A stretch of DNA of 64,000 nucleotides, taken from the NCBI RefSeq assembly GCF_002007645.1, contig NZ_CP019791.1:1798001-1862000 (forward strand), in the 5' to 3' direction. Below the pieces are notes generated by a model. The model had not been told where the DNA came from, searched no databases, and was given only the letters and a program-made list of their open reading frames with translations. The first letter of the stretch is position 1; each line of letters opens with the position of its first letter. This DNA comes from Anaerohalosphaera lusitana (GTDB lineage Bacteria > Planctomycetota > Phycisphaerae > Sedimentisphaerales > Anaerohalosphaeraceae). Both the position numbers and the translations under genes were made by a program. Positions 18,214 to 27,200 of this stretch are shown in pieces.

Positions 18214-19086
18214 CTACTCCCTGTCCAGCCCAATGTCCACGCTCACCGCACTGTGCGTCAGTGCGCCGACCGATATCCGCTCCACACCCGTCTCAGCCAC
18301 CTCCCGCACATTTTCCAGCCGTATATTACCGCTTGCTTCCAGCAGGGGCCTCTCGCCGCACATCTCGTTCCGCATCTCCACCGCGCGCCTCATCTCCTTA
18401 TAGCTCATATTGTCAAGCAGCACCACATCGATACCCTCGACCGCCAGCACCTGCTTGAGCTGAAAGTCCACATCGTCAACCTCGACCCCCACGAATTTTA
18501 CCCGCGGATAGAGCCTCGCCCTCGCAACCATCGGCCCCAGCTTCTCCGCGATCTTGTCCCCGAACTCCGTAACGTGATTGTCCTTTATCAAAACCCCGTC
18601 CCCCAGGTTCATCCTGTGATTTACCCCGCCTCCGCACCGCACTGCGTACTTCTCCAGCTCTCGCCAGCCAGGCGTCGTCTTCCGCGTATCCAGTATCTTC
18701 GCCTTCGTTCCCTTAACCGCGTCTACATACTCCTTCGTGCCCGTACTTATCCCGCAAAGCCTCTGCAGGAAATTCAGCACCACCCGCTCCGCCGCCAGAA
18801 GCGACCGCGTAGGCCCCTGGATCACGCCTAGCAGATCACCTTCTCCCGCCTCCTCGCCGTCATTGACAAGGACCTGCAGCCCAAGCTTTCTGCTGTACCG
18901 TCCAAGAATATCACCCACGATCGACATCCCGCAAACGACTATCTTCTCCCTGCTCACGATACCCGCTCTGCCCCACGCATCCTCAGCCACAGTTATCTCG
19001 CTAGTCGGATCACCGTCCGCGTAATCCTCATCCACCGCCAGATCTATCAACCTGCCCACTGCTTTGAGATCGATCTCATGCATCAT
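18214..19086 (-). CDS. nadC: Nicotinate-nucleotide pyrophosphorylase (carboxylating)
   Basis: This 290-residue quinolinate phosphoribosyltransferase makes nicotinate mononucleotide in de novo NAD synthesis. The segment [14 protein letters not shown], the motif [20 protein letters not shown] and [20 protein letters not shown] are characteristic. The start codon overlaps the uvrB stop by 4 bp, showing translational coupling. Length is normal. Confidence 0.97.
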   Translation of the reverse strand: MMHEIDLKAVGRLIDLAVDEDYADGDPTSEITVAEDAWGRAGIVSREKIVVCGMSIVGDILGRYSRKLGLQVLVNDGEEAGEGDLLGVIQGPTRSLLAAERVVLNFLQRLCGISTGTKEYVDAVKGTKAKILDTRKTTPGWRELEKYAVRCGGGVNHRMNLGDGVLIKDNHVTEFGDKIAEKLGPMVARARLYPRVKFVGVEVDDVDFQLKQVLAVEGIDVVLLDNMSYKEMRRAVEMRNEMCGERPLLEASGNIRLENVREVAETGVERISVGALTHSAVSVDIGLDRE

Positions 19087-21107
19087 TTCTTTTTCCCGCC
19101 TTTGTTGGAATTCTTGTTAGCCTCTCCGACATCCGCCATCTCCGGCAGCTCCTTAACCTCCTTGAGCCTATCACGCAGCTTCGCCGCCCGTTCGAAGTCC
19201 AGCTCCTCCGCCGCCTTGAGCATCTCTCTTTCGATCTCAGCCGCAAGCTCAGCACTGTCGAACTCCTTGTCCTCGAAGTGCAGCGCCTCCTGCGCCGTCT
19301 TCCTCGCCTGCAGCCGCCTCTCGATGCCCCTCTTTATAGCCTTCTTCACAGTCTCAGGCGTAATGCCGTTCTCTTCGTTATATTTAAGTTGTATCTCGCG
19401 CCTGCGATTCGTCTCGTCCATCGCCCGCCTCATCGAATTCGTCACCCGGTCCCCATACAGCACCACCTTCGCATTCACGTTCCTCGCCGTCCGTCCGATC
19501 GTCTGTATCAGCGACGTCTCGCTCCGCAAAAATCCTTCCTTATCCGCGTCCAGTATCGCAACCATCGAAACCTCCGGCAGATCCAGCCCCTCGCGCAATA
19601 GGTTGATCCCCACCAGCACGTCGAACTCACCCGTCCGCAGATCACGCAGTATTTCGATCCTCTCCAGCGTATCTATCTCACTGTGCAGATACCGACACCG
19701 AAACCCGCTCTTCGTCAGATAGCTCGAAAGATCCTCCGCCAGCCGTTTCGTCAGCGTCGTCACCAGCACACGCTCGTTCACCTCCACCCGCTTTTCGATC
19801 TCGCTCACAAGGTGCGGAACCTGGTCCGTCGCCGGATGCACAAATATCTCCGGATCCACCAGCCCCGTCGGTCGAATGATCTGCTCGACGATCTCACCCT
19901 GCGACAGCTCCACTTCGTACTCGCTCGGCGTCGCCGACAGGAACACCACGTTCCGCCACCGATCCTGAAACTCCTCGAACCGCAAAGGCCTATTGTCCAT
20001 CGCGCTCGGCAGCCGGAACCCGTGATCCACCAGCACCTCCTTGCGGTTCCTGTCCCCCGCATACATCGCCCGCAACTGCGGAATCGTCACATGCGACTCG
20101 TCTATGAACATCACGAAATCGTCCGGGAAATAGTCCAGCAGCGTATACGGCTTCGCTCCCGCCGGCAGCCCCGCCAGATGCCTCGAATAATTCTCGATCC
20201 CGCTGCAGTACCCAACCTCCTCGATCATCTCGATGTCGTACTTCGTCCTCGCCTCAAGCCTCTGCGCCTCCAGCAGCTTACCCTGCCTCCGCAGCTCCAT
20301 CAGCCTCTCCTCCAGCTCCGCCTTGATACTCGTCGTCGCCGCCTCTATCCGATCCCCGGGCATCACGTAATGCTTCGCCGGAAAGATAAACACCTGCTCC
20401 TCGCTTGCCAGCACCTCACCGCTCGTCGGATTGATATAACTGATCGCCTCCACCTCATCCCCGAAAAACTCGAACCGCAGCCCATACGATTCATACGAAG
20501 GCCACAGCTCCACCACATCCCCCCTCACCCTGAACGTACCCCGACCGAAATCTATGTCGTTCCTGTCATACTGCAGATCCGCGAACCGGCCCAGCAGCTC
20601 GTTCCTGTCGATCTCATCACCCACGTTCACCGGTATCACGCTCGCCTTGTAATCGCCCGGCGAACCCAGCCCGAATATGCACGACACCGACGCAACGATT
20701 ATCACGTCGTCCCGGCTCAGCAGACTCGTCGTCGCCGACAGCCTCAACCTGTCCAGATCATCGTTACGTGACGCATCCTTCTCGATATAAATATCCCGCT
20801 GCGGAATATAAGCTTCCGGCTGATAATAATCGTAATAACTGACAAAATACTCCACCGCGTTATCCGGAAACAGCTCCTTCAGCTCCTCGTAAAGCTGTGC
20901 CGCCAGCGTCTTGTTATGACTGATCACCAGCGCGGCCTTGCCCGTCCGCTCGATCACGTTCGCCATCGTAAACGTCTTCCCGCTGCCCGTCACCCCAAGC
21001 AGCGTCTGAAACCGCTTACCCGCATCCAGCCCCGTCACCAGCCGATCGATCGCCTGCGGCTGATCCCCCCGAGGCGTATATTCACTTTTGATCTTGAACT
21101 CTGTCAT
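19083..21107 (-). CDS. uvrB: UvrABC system protein B
   Basis: This 674-residue damage-recognition helicase-like subunit belongs to nucleotide excision repair. Walker A is [12 protein letters not shown] (about 38-49). The beta-hairpin that probes DNA is near [19 protein letters not shown]. The helicase motif [10 protein letters not shown] follows, and late motifs include [14 protein letters not shown] and QTIGRTARN. The C-terminal UVR motif (about 625-655) binds UvrC. All motifs are intact. It is first in an operon with nadC and birA. Confidence 0.98.
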   Translation of the reverse strand: MTEFKIKSEYTPRGDQPQAIDRLVTGLDAGKRFQTLLGVTGSGKTFTMANVIERTGKAALVISHNKTLAAQLYEELKELFPDNAVEYFVSYYDYYQPEAYIPQRDIYIEKDASRNDDLDRLRLSATTSLLSRDDVIIVASVSCIFGLGSPGDYKASVIPVNVGDEIDRNELLGRFADLQYDRNDIDFGRGTFRVRGDVVELWPSYESYGLRFEFFGDEVEAISYINPTSGEVLASEEQVFIFPAKHYVMPGDRIEAATTSIKAELEERLMELRRQGKLLEAQRLEARTKYDIEMIEEVGYCSGIENYSRHLAGLPAGAKPYTLLDYFPDDFVMFIDESHVTIPQLRAMYAGDRNRKEVLVDHGFRLPSAMDNRPLRFEEFQDRWRNVVFLSATPSEYEVELSQGEIVEQIIRPTGLVDPEIFVHPATDQVPHLVSEIEKRVEVNERVLVTTLTKRLAEDLSSYLTKSGFRCRYLHSEIDTLERIEILRDLRTGEFDVLVGINLLREGLDLPEVSMVAILDADKEGFLRSETSLIQTIGRTARNVNAKVVLYGDRVTNSMRRAMDETNRRREIQLKYNEENGITPETVKKAIKRGIERRLQARKTAQEALHFEDKEFDSAELAAEIEREMLKAAEELDFERAAKLRDRLKEVKELPEMADVGEANKNSNKGGKKK

Positions 21108-21234
21108 ATAAACCGGATTCCTGAACTACCACGCAAAAACGAGCATTTTAACTTACTTCCCGCATCCTCGCTACTCTAATTCATCCCAGTCTGTTCGATT
21201 GCTCGGCTGCTGCACCATTTCACGCAACGCGCGC

Positions 21235-21268
21235 AAAAAAACGGGCATCGCATCTCACGATACCCGTC
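21235..21268 (-). terminator. Intrinsic terminator of rpsU
   Basis: On the minus strand, an ACGGGTATCG / CGATGCCCGT hairpin is followed by seven T, 34 bp beyond the rpsU stop. Confidence 0.85.
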
Positions 21269-21301
21269 TGTAATCTATATCACCAAAGAGCGGCAGGGCG
21301 A

Positions 21302-21493
21302 TTAGCGTCTTCGCGTCCCCATCTGTGCCATGCGCTGAGCCTTACGGCGACGACGGCGATTCTTTTCCGATGGCTTCTCGTAGTAGCTGTTGCGCTTCAT
21401 ATCGCGGATCAGACCTTCTTTTTCACACATCTTCTTGAAACGCTTAACCATCGCCTGAACCGATTCGCCTGCTCTTGCTCTTACTTTAATCAT
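21302..21493 (-). CDS. rpsU: 30S ribosomal protein S21
   Basis: This 63-residue basic protein matches bS21 throughout, including VKRFKKMCEKEGLIRDMKR and a C-terminal run of Arg/Lys. S21 sits near the anti-Shine-Dalgarno region of 16S rRNA and helps translation start. It stands alone with its own terminator and an AAGGG motif 12 bp before the ATG. Confidence 0.96.
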   Translation of the reverse strand: MIKVRARAGESVQAMVKRFKKMCEKEGLIRDMKRNSYYEKPSEKNRRRRRKAQRMAQMGTRRR

Positions 21494-21807
21494 ACAGTTT
21501 GTAACCCTTTCTTAATAACCTGCAAAGAAATCAACTAACAACCTACACAACTACACAAACATGCTAAGAGTATACTAAATTACACATCCGCCATACTTTT
21601 TCAAGGTAAAAATTGTTCATTCACCGGCTTTTCCAGCAAAAAACGCACAAAATCCAGCCGATTTCCCCTCCCGTCGCCGCTTTTTTGCCAATCTAACCAA
21701 CTTTTAACCCCCATCCCGCTTGCATTTATACCAAAACTTGAGTATACCTGAGATTTTACGTATTTTCAACCGCCCCGGCAGCCCCAGGGCGATTTAGCGA
21801 GGATCTC

Positions 21808-22854
21808 ATGGAACACACTGACAATCTGAACATTGTACAATTCAAGCCGCTGATCACACCCGACCAGCTCAAGGCCCAGCACCCCGTCACCGAGCAGACG
21901 CTCAAAAGCGTCGCCCAGTCGCGCCACGCCGTCCAGCGGATCCTCCGCGGCGAAGACAAACGCCGCATGGTCATCACCGGCCCTTGCAGCCTCCACGACG
22001 AAAAAGCCACCATCGACTACGCCCAGCGTCTCAAAAAACTCCAGCAGGACTGCGCCGACGAGATCCTCATCATCATGCGCGCCTACTTCGAAAAGCCCCG
22101 CACCACCATCGGCTGGAAGGGCATGCTCTACGACCCCCACCTCGACGGCTCATACGACATCGAGTTCGGCATCACCCAGAGCCGCAAACTCCTCTGCGAC
22201 ATCGCCGAGATCGGCCTGCCCACCGCCACCGAGTTCCTCGACCCCATCGTCCCCCAGTACATCGCCGACCTCATCACCTGGGCCGCCATCGGCGCACGCA
22301 CAACCGAATCACAGATACACCGCCAGATGGCCAGCGGCCTCTCCATGCCCATCGGCTTCAAAAACGCAACCGACGGCAACCTCGGCGTCGCAATGGACGC
22401 CATCAAAGCCGCCATGAACCCCCACTCCTTCCTCGGTATCGACCGCAACGGCAAGGTAATCTCAGCAGAAACACGCGGCAACCTCTACGGCCACCTCGTC
22501 ATGCGCGGCGGCAAGGACGAACCAAACTTCGCCAGCCAGTACGTCGCATTCGCCGAGGTCCTCCTGCAGAAACTCGAAATCCCCAACGGCATCGTCATCG
22601 ACTGCAGCCACTCTAACTCATACAAGGACTTCAAACGCCAGCGGAACGCACTCGAAGACATCGCCGACCAGATCCGCAACGGCAACAAAACCATCGCAGG
22701 CGTAATGCTCGAAAGCTTCGTAAACGAGGGCAAACAGTCCATCGACGCCCCCCAACTGAACTACGGCGTATCCCTCACCGATAGCTGCATAGGCTGGCAA
22801 GAAACCGAACAACTAATCCGCCACCTCGCAGGCGCAGTAAAAGCCGCAAACTGA
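21808..22854 (+). CDS. aroF: 3-deoxy-7-phosphoheptulonate synthase (class I)
   Basis: This 348-residue enzyme condenses phosphoenolpyruvate and erythrose 4-phosphate, the first step of aromatic amino-acid synthesis. The motifs ITGPCSLHDEKATI, FEKPRTTIGWKGM and IGARTTESQIHRQMASGLS match the E. coli AroF/G/H type. The sequence does not show which amino acid inhibits it, so the symbol is one of three equivalents. GAGGA precedes the ATG. It is monocistronic and strongly C-rich in third codon positions. Confidence 0.95.
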   Translation: MEHTDNLNIVQFKPLITPDQLKAQHPVTEQTLKSVAQSRHAVQRILRGEDKRRMVITGPCSLHDEKATIDYAQRLKKLQQDCADEILIIMRAYFEKPRTTIGWKGMLYDPHLDGSYDIEFGITQSRKLLCDIAEIGLPTATEFLDPIVPQYIADLITWAAIGARTTESQIHRQMASGLSMPIGFKNATDGNLGVAMDAIKAAMNPHSFLGIDRNGKVISAETRGNLYGHLVMRGGKDEPNFASQYVAFAEVLLQKLEIPNGIVIDCSHSNSYKDFKRQRNALEDIADQIRNGNKTIAGVMLESFVNEGKQSIDAPQLNYGVSLTDSCIGWQETEQLIRHLAGAVKAAN

Positions 22855-22987
22855 ATCATCGCGACATTGAGAGCCAAAGACGAATACCGGCATCAGTACT
22901 AGCGCCACCAAAGTTGCGCCATTATTTCCTCTTGCCAAAGCCCGACATACGTGGTAAAGTCGCCCCGATTAAACCGAAAGGCGGCAA

Positions 22988-23560
22988 ATGACCCGAACCC
23001 AGATACTCGCAAAGGCACTCCTGGCAGTCCTCGGCGTACATGCGTTCTTCTACCTCTTCTTTAAGGCCTTCGACTATATCCGCCTGGCATCCAGATACTC
23101 AGCTTCTGCTGTCATCGCATCCGCGATCCTGCTTCTGCTGTTCTGGCTCATTCTAGTCTACCTTGTTTTTCGTAATAATCGCCTCGCAGCTATACTGCCC
23201 GGCCCAGCCCCCGACGATCCCCCGGCAACCACGCTGTTTACGGTACTGACCTTTCGCACCGCTTTCGTTGCCTATGGTCTCATCCTCATTGGAAAAAATG
23301 CACGGCATTTTCTGGGTATCCTCTCCTTCTTGTTCCCTTCTCGTATTCGCGATTACATAAATCAGATCATCACTGGTAGTACGGACCTCGCCGATGTGCT
23401 CACAATATATACTCTTTACCCGCTTGGCTACCTTGTATTGTTCATCCTGAGTATATATTTCATTACTGGCGCCCCGCATCTTGTCCGGTTTTACACCCGC
23501 CAGATCGCATCCTTCGCTTCCCAAAAGCCCAAACCTTCAGGAGTCTCCGAAAATGAATAG
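22988..23560 (+). CDS. Four-helix membrane protein (tandem paralogue 1)
   Basis: This 190-residue protein has four hydrophobic segments (about 10-28, 38-60, 85-102, 138-160). Its end, TGAPHLVRFYTRQIASF, recurs as AGAPHFVRWQTRKTLEF in the next gene, and the starts (TRTQILAKALLAVLG and NRTHQLAKLALALIG) also align. The two are therefore tandem duplicates. The start is preceded by AAAGGCGG. The family is not recognised. It overlaps the next gene by 8 bp. Confidence 0.75.
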   Translation: MTRTQILAKALLAVLGVHAFFYLFFKAFDYIRLASRYSASAVIASAILLLLFWLILVYLVFRNNRLAAILPGPAPDDPPATTLFTVLTFRTAFVAYGLILIGKNARHFLGILSFLFPSRIRDYINQIITGSTDLADVLTIYTLYPLGYLVLFILSIYFITGAPHLVRFYTRQIASFASQKPKPSGVSENE

Positions 23561-24083
23561 AACCCACCAGCTCGCAAAACTCGCCCTCGCTCTCATCGGA
23601 ATCTACTTCATAGTGCTCGCGGTGCCCACACCCATAACATATATCATGGTGATAATTTCAGGTGGTGCCGCAGACTCAGCCAACATCCTGCAGATATTCA
23701 TAGGCACCCTGATCTATCTGGGATACATGTACCTACTCTACTTCCTGCTCATCCGCAAACGCGCCTGTTTTGCTGAAAAGATCGTGCCCGAGGCCGACCA
23801 GTCCGAACCCGGTTCTCCCTCTCAGTGGATTCCCCTCGTATACCGCCTTACCTGTATCTCCGTCGGCATATATCTCTCCGCACTGGTCATCACGAATATT
23901 ACCTCGATAATCAACAACTGGATATTGCATCGACAAATTCCCGACGGTGTTTACTCTGCACCCAACTCGTATAGCTCCATCTTTCTCATCCCCCTCGCAG
24001 CCTACCTCCTCGCCGGTGCACCGCACTTCGTTCGCTGGCAAACCCGCAAAACCCTCGAATTCTGCAAAACGCAAGAGCAGTAA
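23553..24083 (+). CDS. Four-helix membrane protein (tandem paralogue 2)
   Basis: This 176-residue protein has four membrane segments and is a paralogue of the preceding gene, as judged by shared N- and C-terminal motifs. The ATG at 23553 has GGAG 9 bp upstream and overlaps the preceding stop, so it is probably coupled; an earlier in-frame start at 23481 lies deep in that gene. A conserved Pro-His-x-Val-Arg near the C-terminus faces the cytoplasm if the N-terminus does. Function unknown. Confidence 0.75.
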   Translation: MNRTHQLAKLALALIGIYFIVLAVPTPITYIMVIISGGAADSANILQIFIGTLIYLGYMYLLYFLLIRKRACFAEKIVPEADQSEPGSPSQWIPLVYRLTCISVGIYLSALVITNITSIINNWILHRQIPDGVYSAPNSYSSIFLIPLAAYLLAGAPHFVRWQTRKTLEFCKTQEQ

Positions 24084-24157
24084 ATCCGTCCAGTATCCCC
24101 GCCCCGGCTCGCTCTGACACTTCAGTTTACAAAACAGCAAATTCCCGCTATACATCC

Positions 24158-24185
24158 TTGCTTTTTACGCCGAAATATGTATAAT
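24158..24185 (+). promoter_or_regulatory. Predicted promoter of the giant secreted protein
   Basis: TTGCTT at 24158-24163 and TATAAT at 24180-24185 are separated by 16 bp, about 40 bp before the start codon. Confidence 0.6.
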
Positions 24186-24224
24186 TACGCTATTCAATTT
24201 CGGGCAGGTGCAAGGGAGATGTGA

Positions 24225-27200
24225 ATGGAAAAAATCCTCCCCGAAAAAAGTAAAAAACGAGAGAGGGCCATTATGCGTTCACTTTTCCGTAATCTGTGCA
24301 TTATCTGCGTCATAACCGCTTTTTCAGCAGCCGCCCACGCACTGCCTGGCAGCGGTACCGAAGCCGACCCCTGGCTCATCCAGTCCCTCGCCGACTTCGA
24401 CGAATTCGCCGCCGACCCCAACTACTACTCAGGCCACACCCGCCTAGAAACCGACATAGACCTAACCGGCCGAGTCTACGAAACCGCCGTAATCGCCCCG
24501 GACACCGACAAAGATACCTCCGATTTTCAAGGCACCAAATTTACTGGTTCCTTCGATGGTAACGGCCATGTCATCAACGGGCTGGTGATCACACCCCAGG
24601 AAAAAGGACTTGATTACATAGGTCTGTTTGGCTTCTTGGATTCTGCAGCCATTTCAGATATAGGTCTGCAGCACGGCATTATAATTCTCAATAGAGATGG
24701 TTCTTATGTTGGCGCTCTGGCCGGTATGAACGAAAATGGTCATGTACAAAGGTGCTTTTCTGCTGTTGACATAATCGCTGACGGTTGTACTGGCGTTGGC
24801 GGTCTGCTCGGCGTAAATATGGGAAACATTGCTTTCTGCTATGCCGCTGCAAATGTCGAGGGTAACCATGCCGGTGGACTGGCAGGTTATAATATTGGAC
24901 AGGTTAACGACTGCTGCACAGCACCCGGCCAACTAGTCGAAGGCGATCTTGCGGCTGGATTCATAGCAATCAATAAGGGTTCAGTTACCAACTGTTACTC
25001 TACGACTGCAGTCGAGTCTGCCTCCAGCGGCAACAATGCTTTCATTGCAGTGTCTCAGAATGCAACTGTTCAGGGCTGTTTCTACGAGGTGCCCAGCGAA
25101 AGTGCAAGTGGCAGCATTTCCGGCGGTGCGATAGGCAAAACCACCGCCGAACTCCAGGATCCATCTACGTTTATATCCGCTGGTTGGACTCTTGTCGATC
25201 CCCAATCCGGACCCACCGGCTGGTACATGACTGAAGACCAATACCCGCAGCTTTACTTCCACACGGCCGATACCGTCACAGTTCCATATGTCAAAGAACT
25301 GTCACAAAATCAGGCCCAAACGATTCTAAGCCAGAGCGGCTTTACCTCTTTAATCACACAGTCCGTTCCAAGTCTTTCCGTGGAGCAGGGAAAAGTTACC
25401 GGCCTTTCACTTGCCGAAGGCAGCCGAGCCAATCGTGACCATGCTATAGTCCTTTATATCTCTGCTGGCAAAGGACTGGCTGATGGATCACAGCAAAACC
25501 CCTGGCCCATATCGTCACAACTGGATCTCGAATACCTTACAGATAATCGACAGCTTTATGCGGACAATTTCAAAGTACAAATAGATATCTTTATTGATTA
25601 TAAAACCACTTACAAGAACGCTATAATATCACCCTATATAGAAGGTTCAGTTCCTTTCAGTGGCAGTTTTGATGGAAATGGCCGCAGCATTCACGGCATC
25701 ACTATCAATGCATTCGGCATAGCCCAAGATGATCTCGGCCTCTTCGGGTCTCTCAGTAGTGCAGCAGTCTCAAACCTGAATCTTGTCAACTGCTCAGCAG
25801 TCGGAAACTCTCAGGACATCGGCTTACTTGCTGGAAGCAGTGCCGCTAGGATCACTAATTGCAATGCCGACGGTAATGTATTCGGTTCAAAGTTTATCGG
25901 CGGCCTGGTTGGAAGATCTTACAATGATAGTTTGATAGAAAACTGCTCGTTCAATGGCACTGTCTACGGCCATGAATATTCATCAAATATCGGCGGCCTA
26001 GTTGGCTACAATGCTGAACTCTGGTCGGGTGATTGTAAAATTATGAATAGCAGCTTTACCGGCACTGTGACAACTGAGACAAGCTCCCAATATGTTGGCG
26101 GAATTACCGGCTCAAATCGGGGGATTATTGATGGCTGTTCCGCAAATGTCACCATAGAGAGTCAACGAATGGTCGGAGGAATATGTGGCCTTAACAGGAG
26201 TCGCATCAGCTCGTGCAGTTCGCAAGGTTCAATCAAGGGATCTGAGGCCGTGGGCGGAGTTGTTGGCGATAACAGTTCAAACATATGGTACTCATCTTCA
26301 ACTGCTGAAGTTATAGGCAGTGATAACGCTGTTAATATAGGTGGCCTCGTCGGTTACAATGGCACTTTCATAAAAGATTGTTATTATGATGGCTCTGTAC
26401 GCACGGGCCTATCATCAGATTCAGTTGCAGGTTTTGTAGGATATAACCGAGGGAGTATTTGGGCATCCTTTTCCAGCTCCGATGTTCTCCTCGGTCAGAA
26501 CTCACTAAATGTTGGCGCATTTATCGGCAAACAGGATAGCATCGGAAGTGTAAGTTGCTTCTGGAACAAAGATTTATCTGTACCCGCATCCGGCATAGGC
26601 AATGCTTTAAGCGGCTACACCGACGTGACAGGCCTGACTACTGCTCAGATGCAGGACCCCGAAACCTTCAAGCAGGCATACTGGTATACATCCGATTTTG
26701 AACGCGGCTACCCTGGCTGGTACATCGAATCAGGCTCCCTCCCCAAACTGCACTATCAGCGCCCCGACACGTTGGTTGTTCCTCAAGTTCGTGGCTTGTC
26801 CTCAACTGACGCACAGGACACCCTCACAGCAGAAGGCATAAACATCGATTCAGTTAAGCACGTCGCCAGCCTTTCAGTACCCGCCGGCAACGTCGCGGGC
26901 CTCTCAGCGGTACAAGGCGAACGGATCGCAAACACGACTGCGATCACAGTCTACGTCTCCACCGGCCCGGGCGACGCCGACGGAAGCCCGGAAAAACCCT
27001 GGCCCCTCGCATCCCAATTGGACCTGGCTTATATCAGAGACAATGTTCTAACGCCTCGCAACTGCATCCTGACTGCAGACATCATGATGGACAGTGTACG
27101 CTTTGAAAATGGGCTGGGTGGGATAATCGGCCTTTTTGACGGCAACGGTCATGTGATCGGCAATTACAGAGGACCAAGTTTCTTTTCCGTAATCGGATCA

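Noticed and set aside
19683-20771. 362-codon plus-strand frame opposite uvrB
   Set aside because: Antisense shadow of a highly conserved gene; Arg/Pro/His-rich product.
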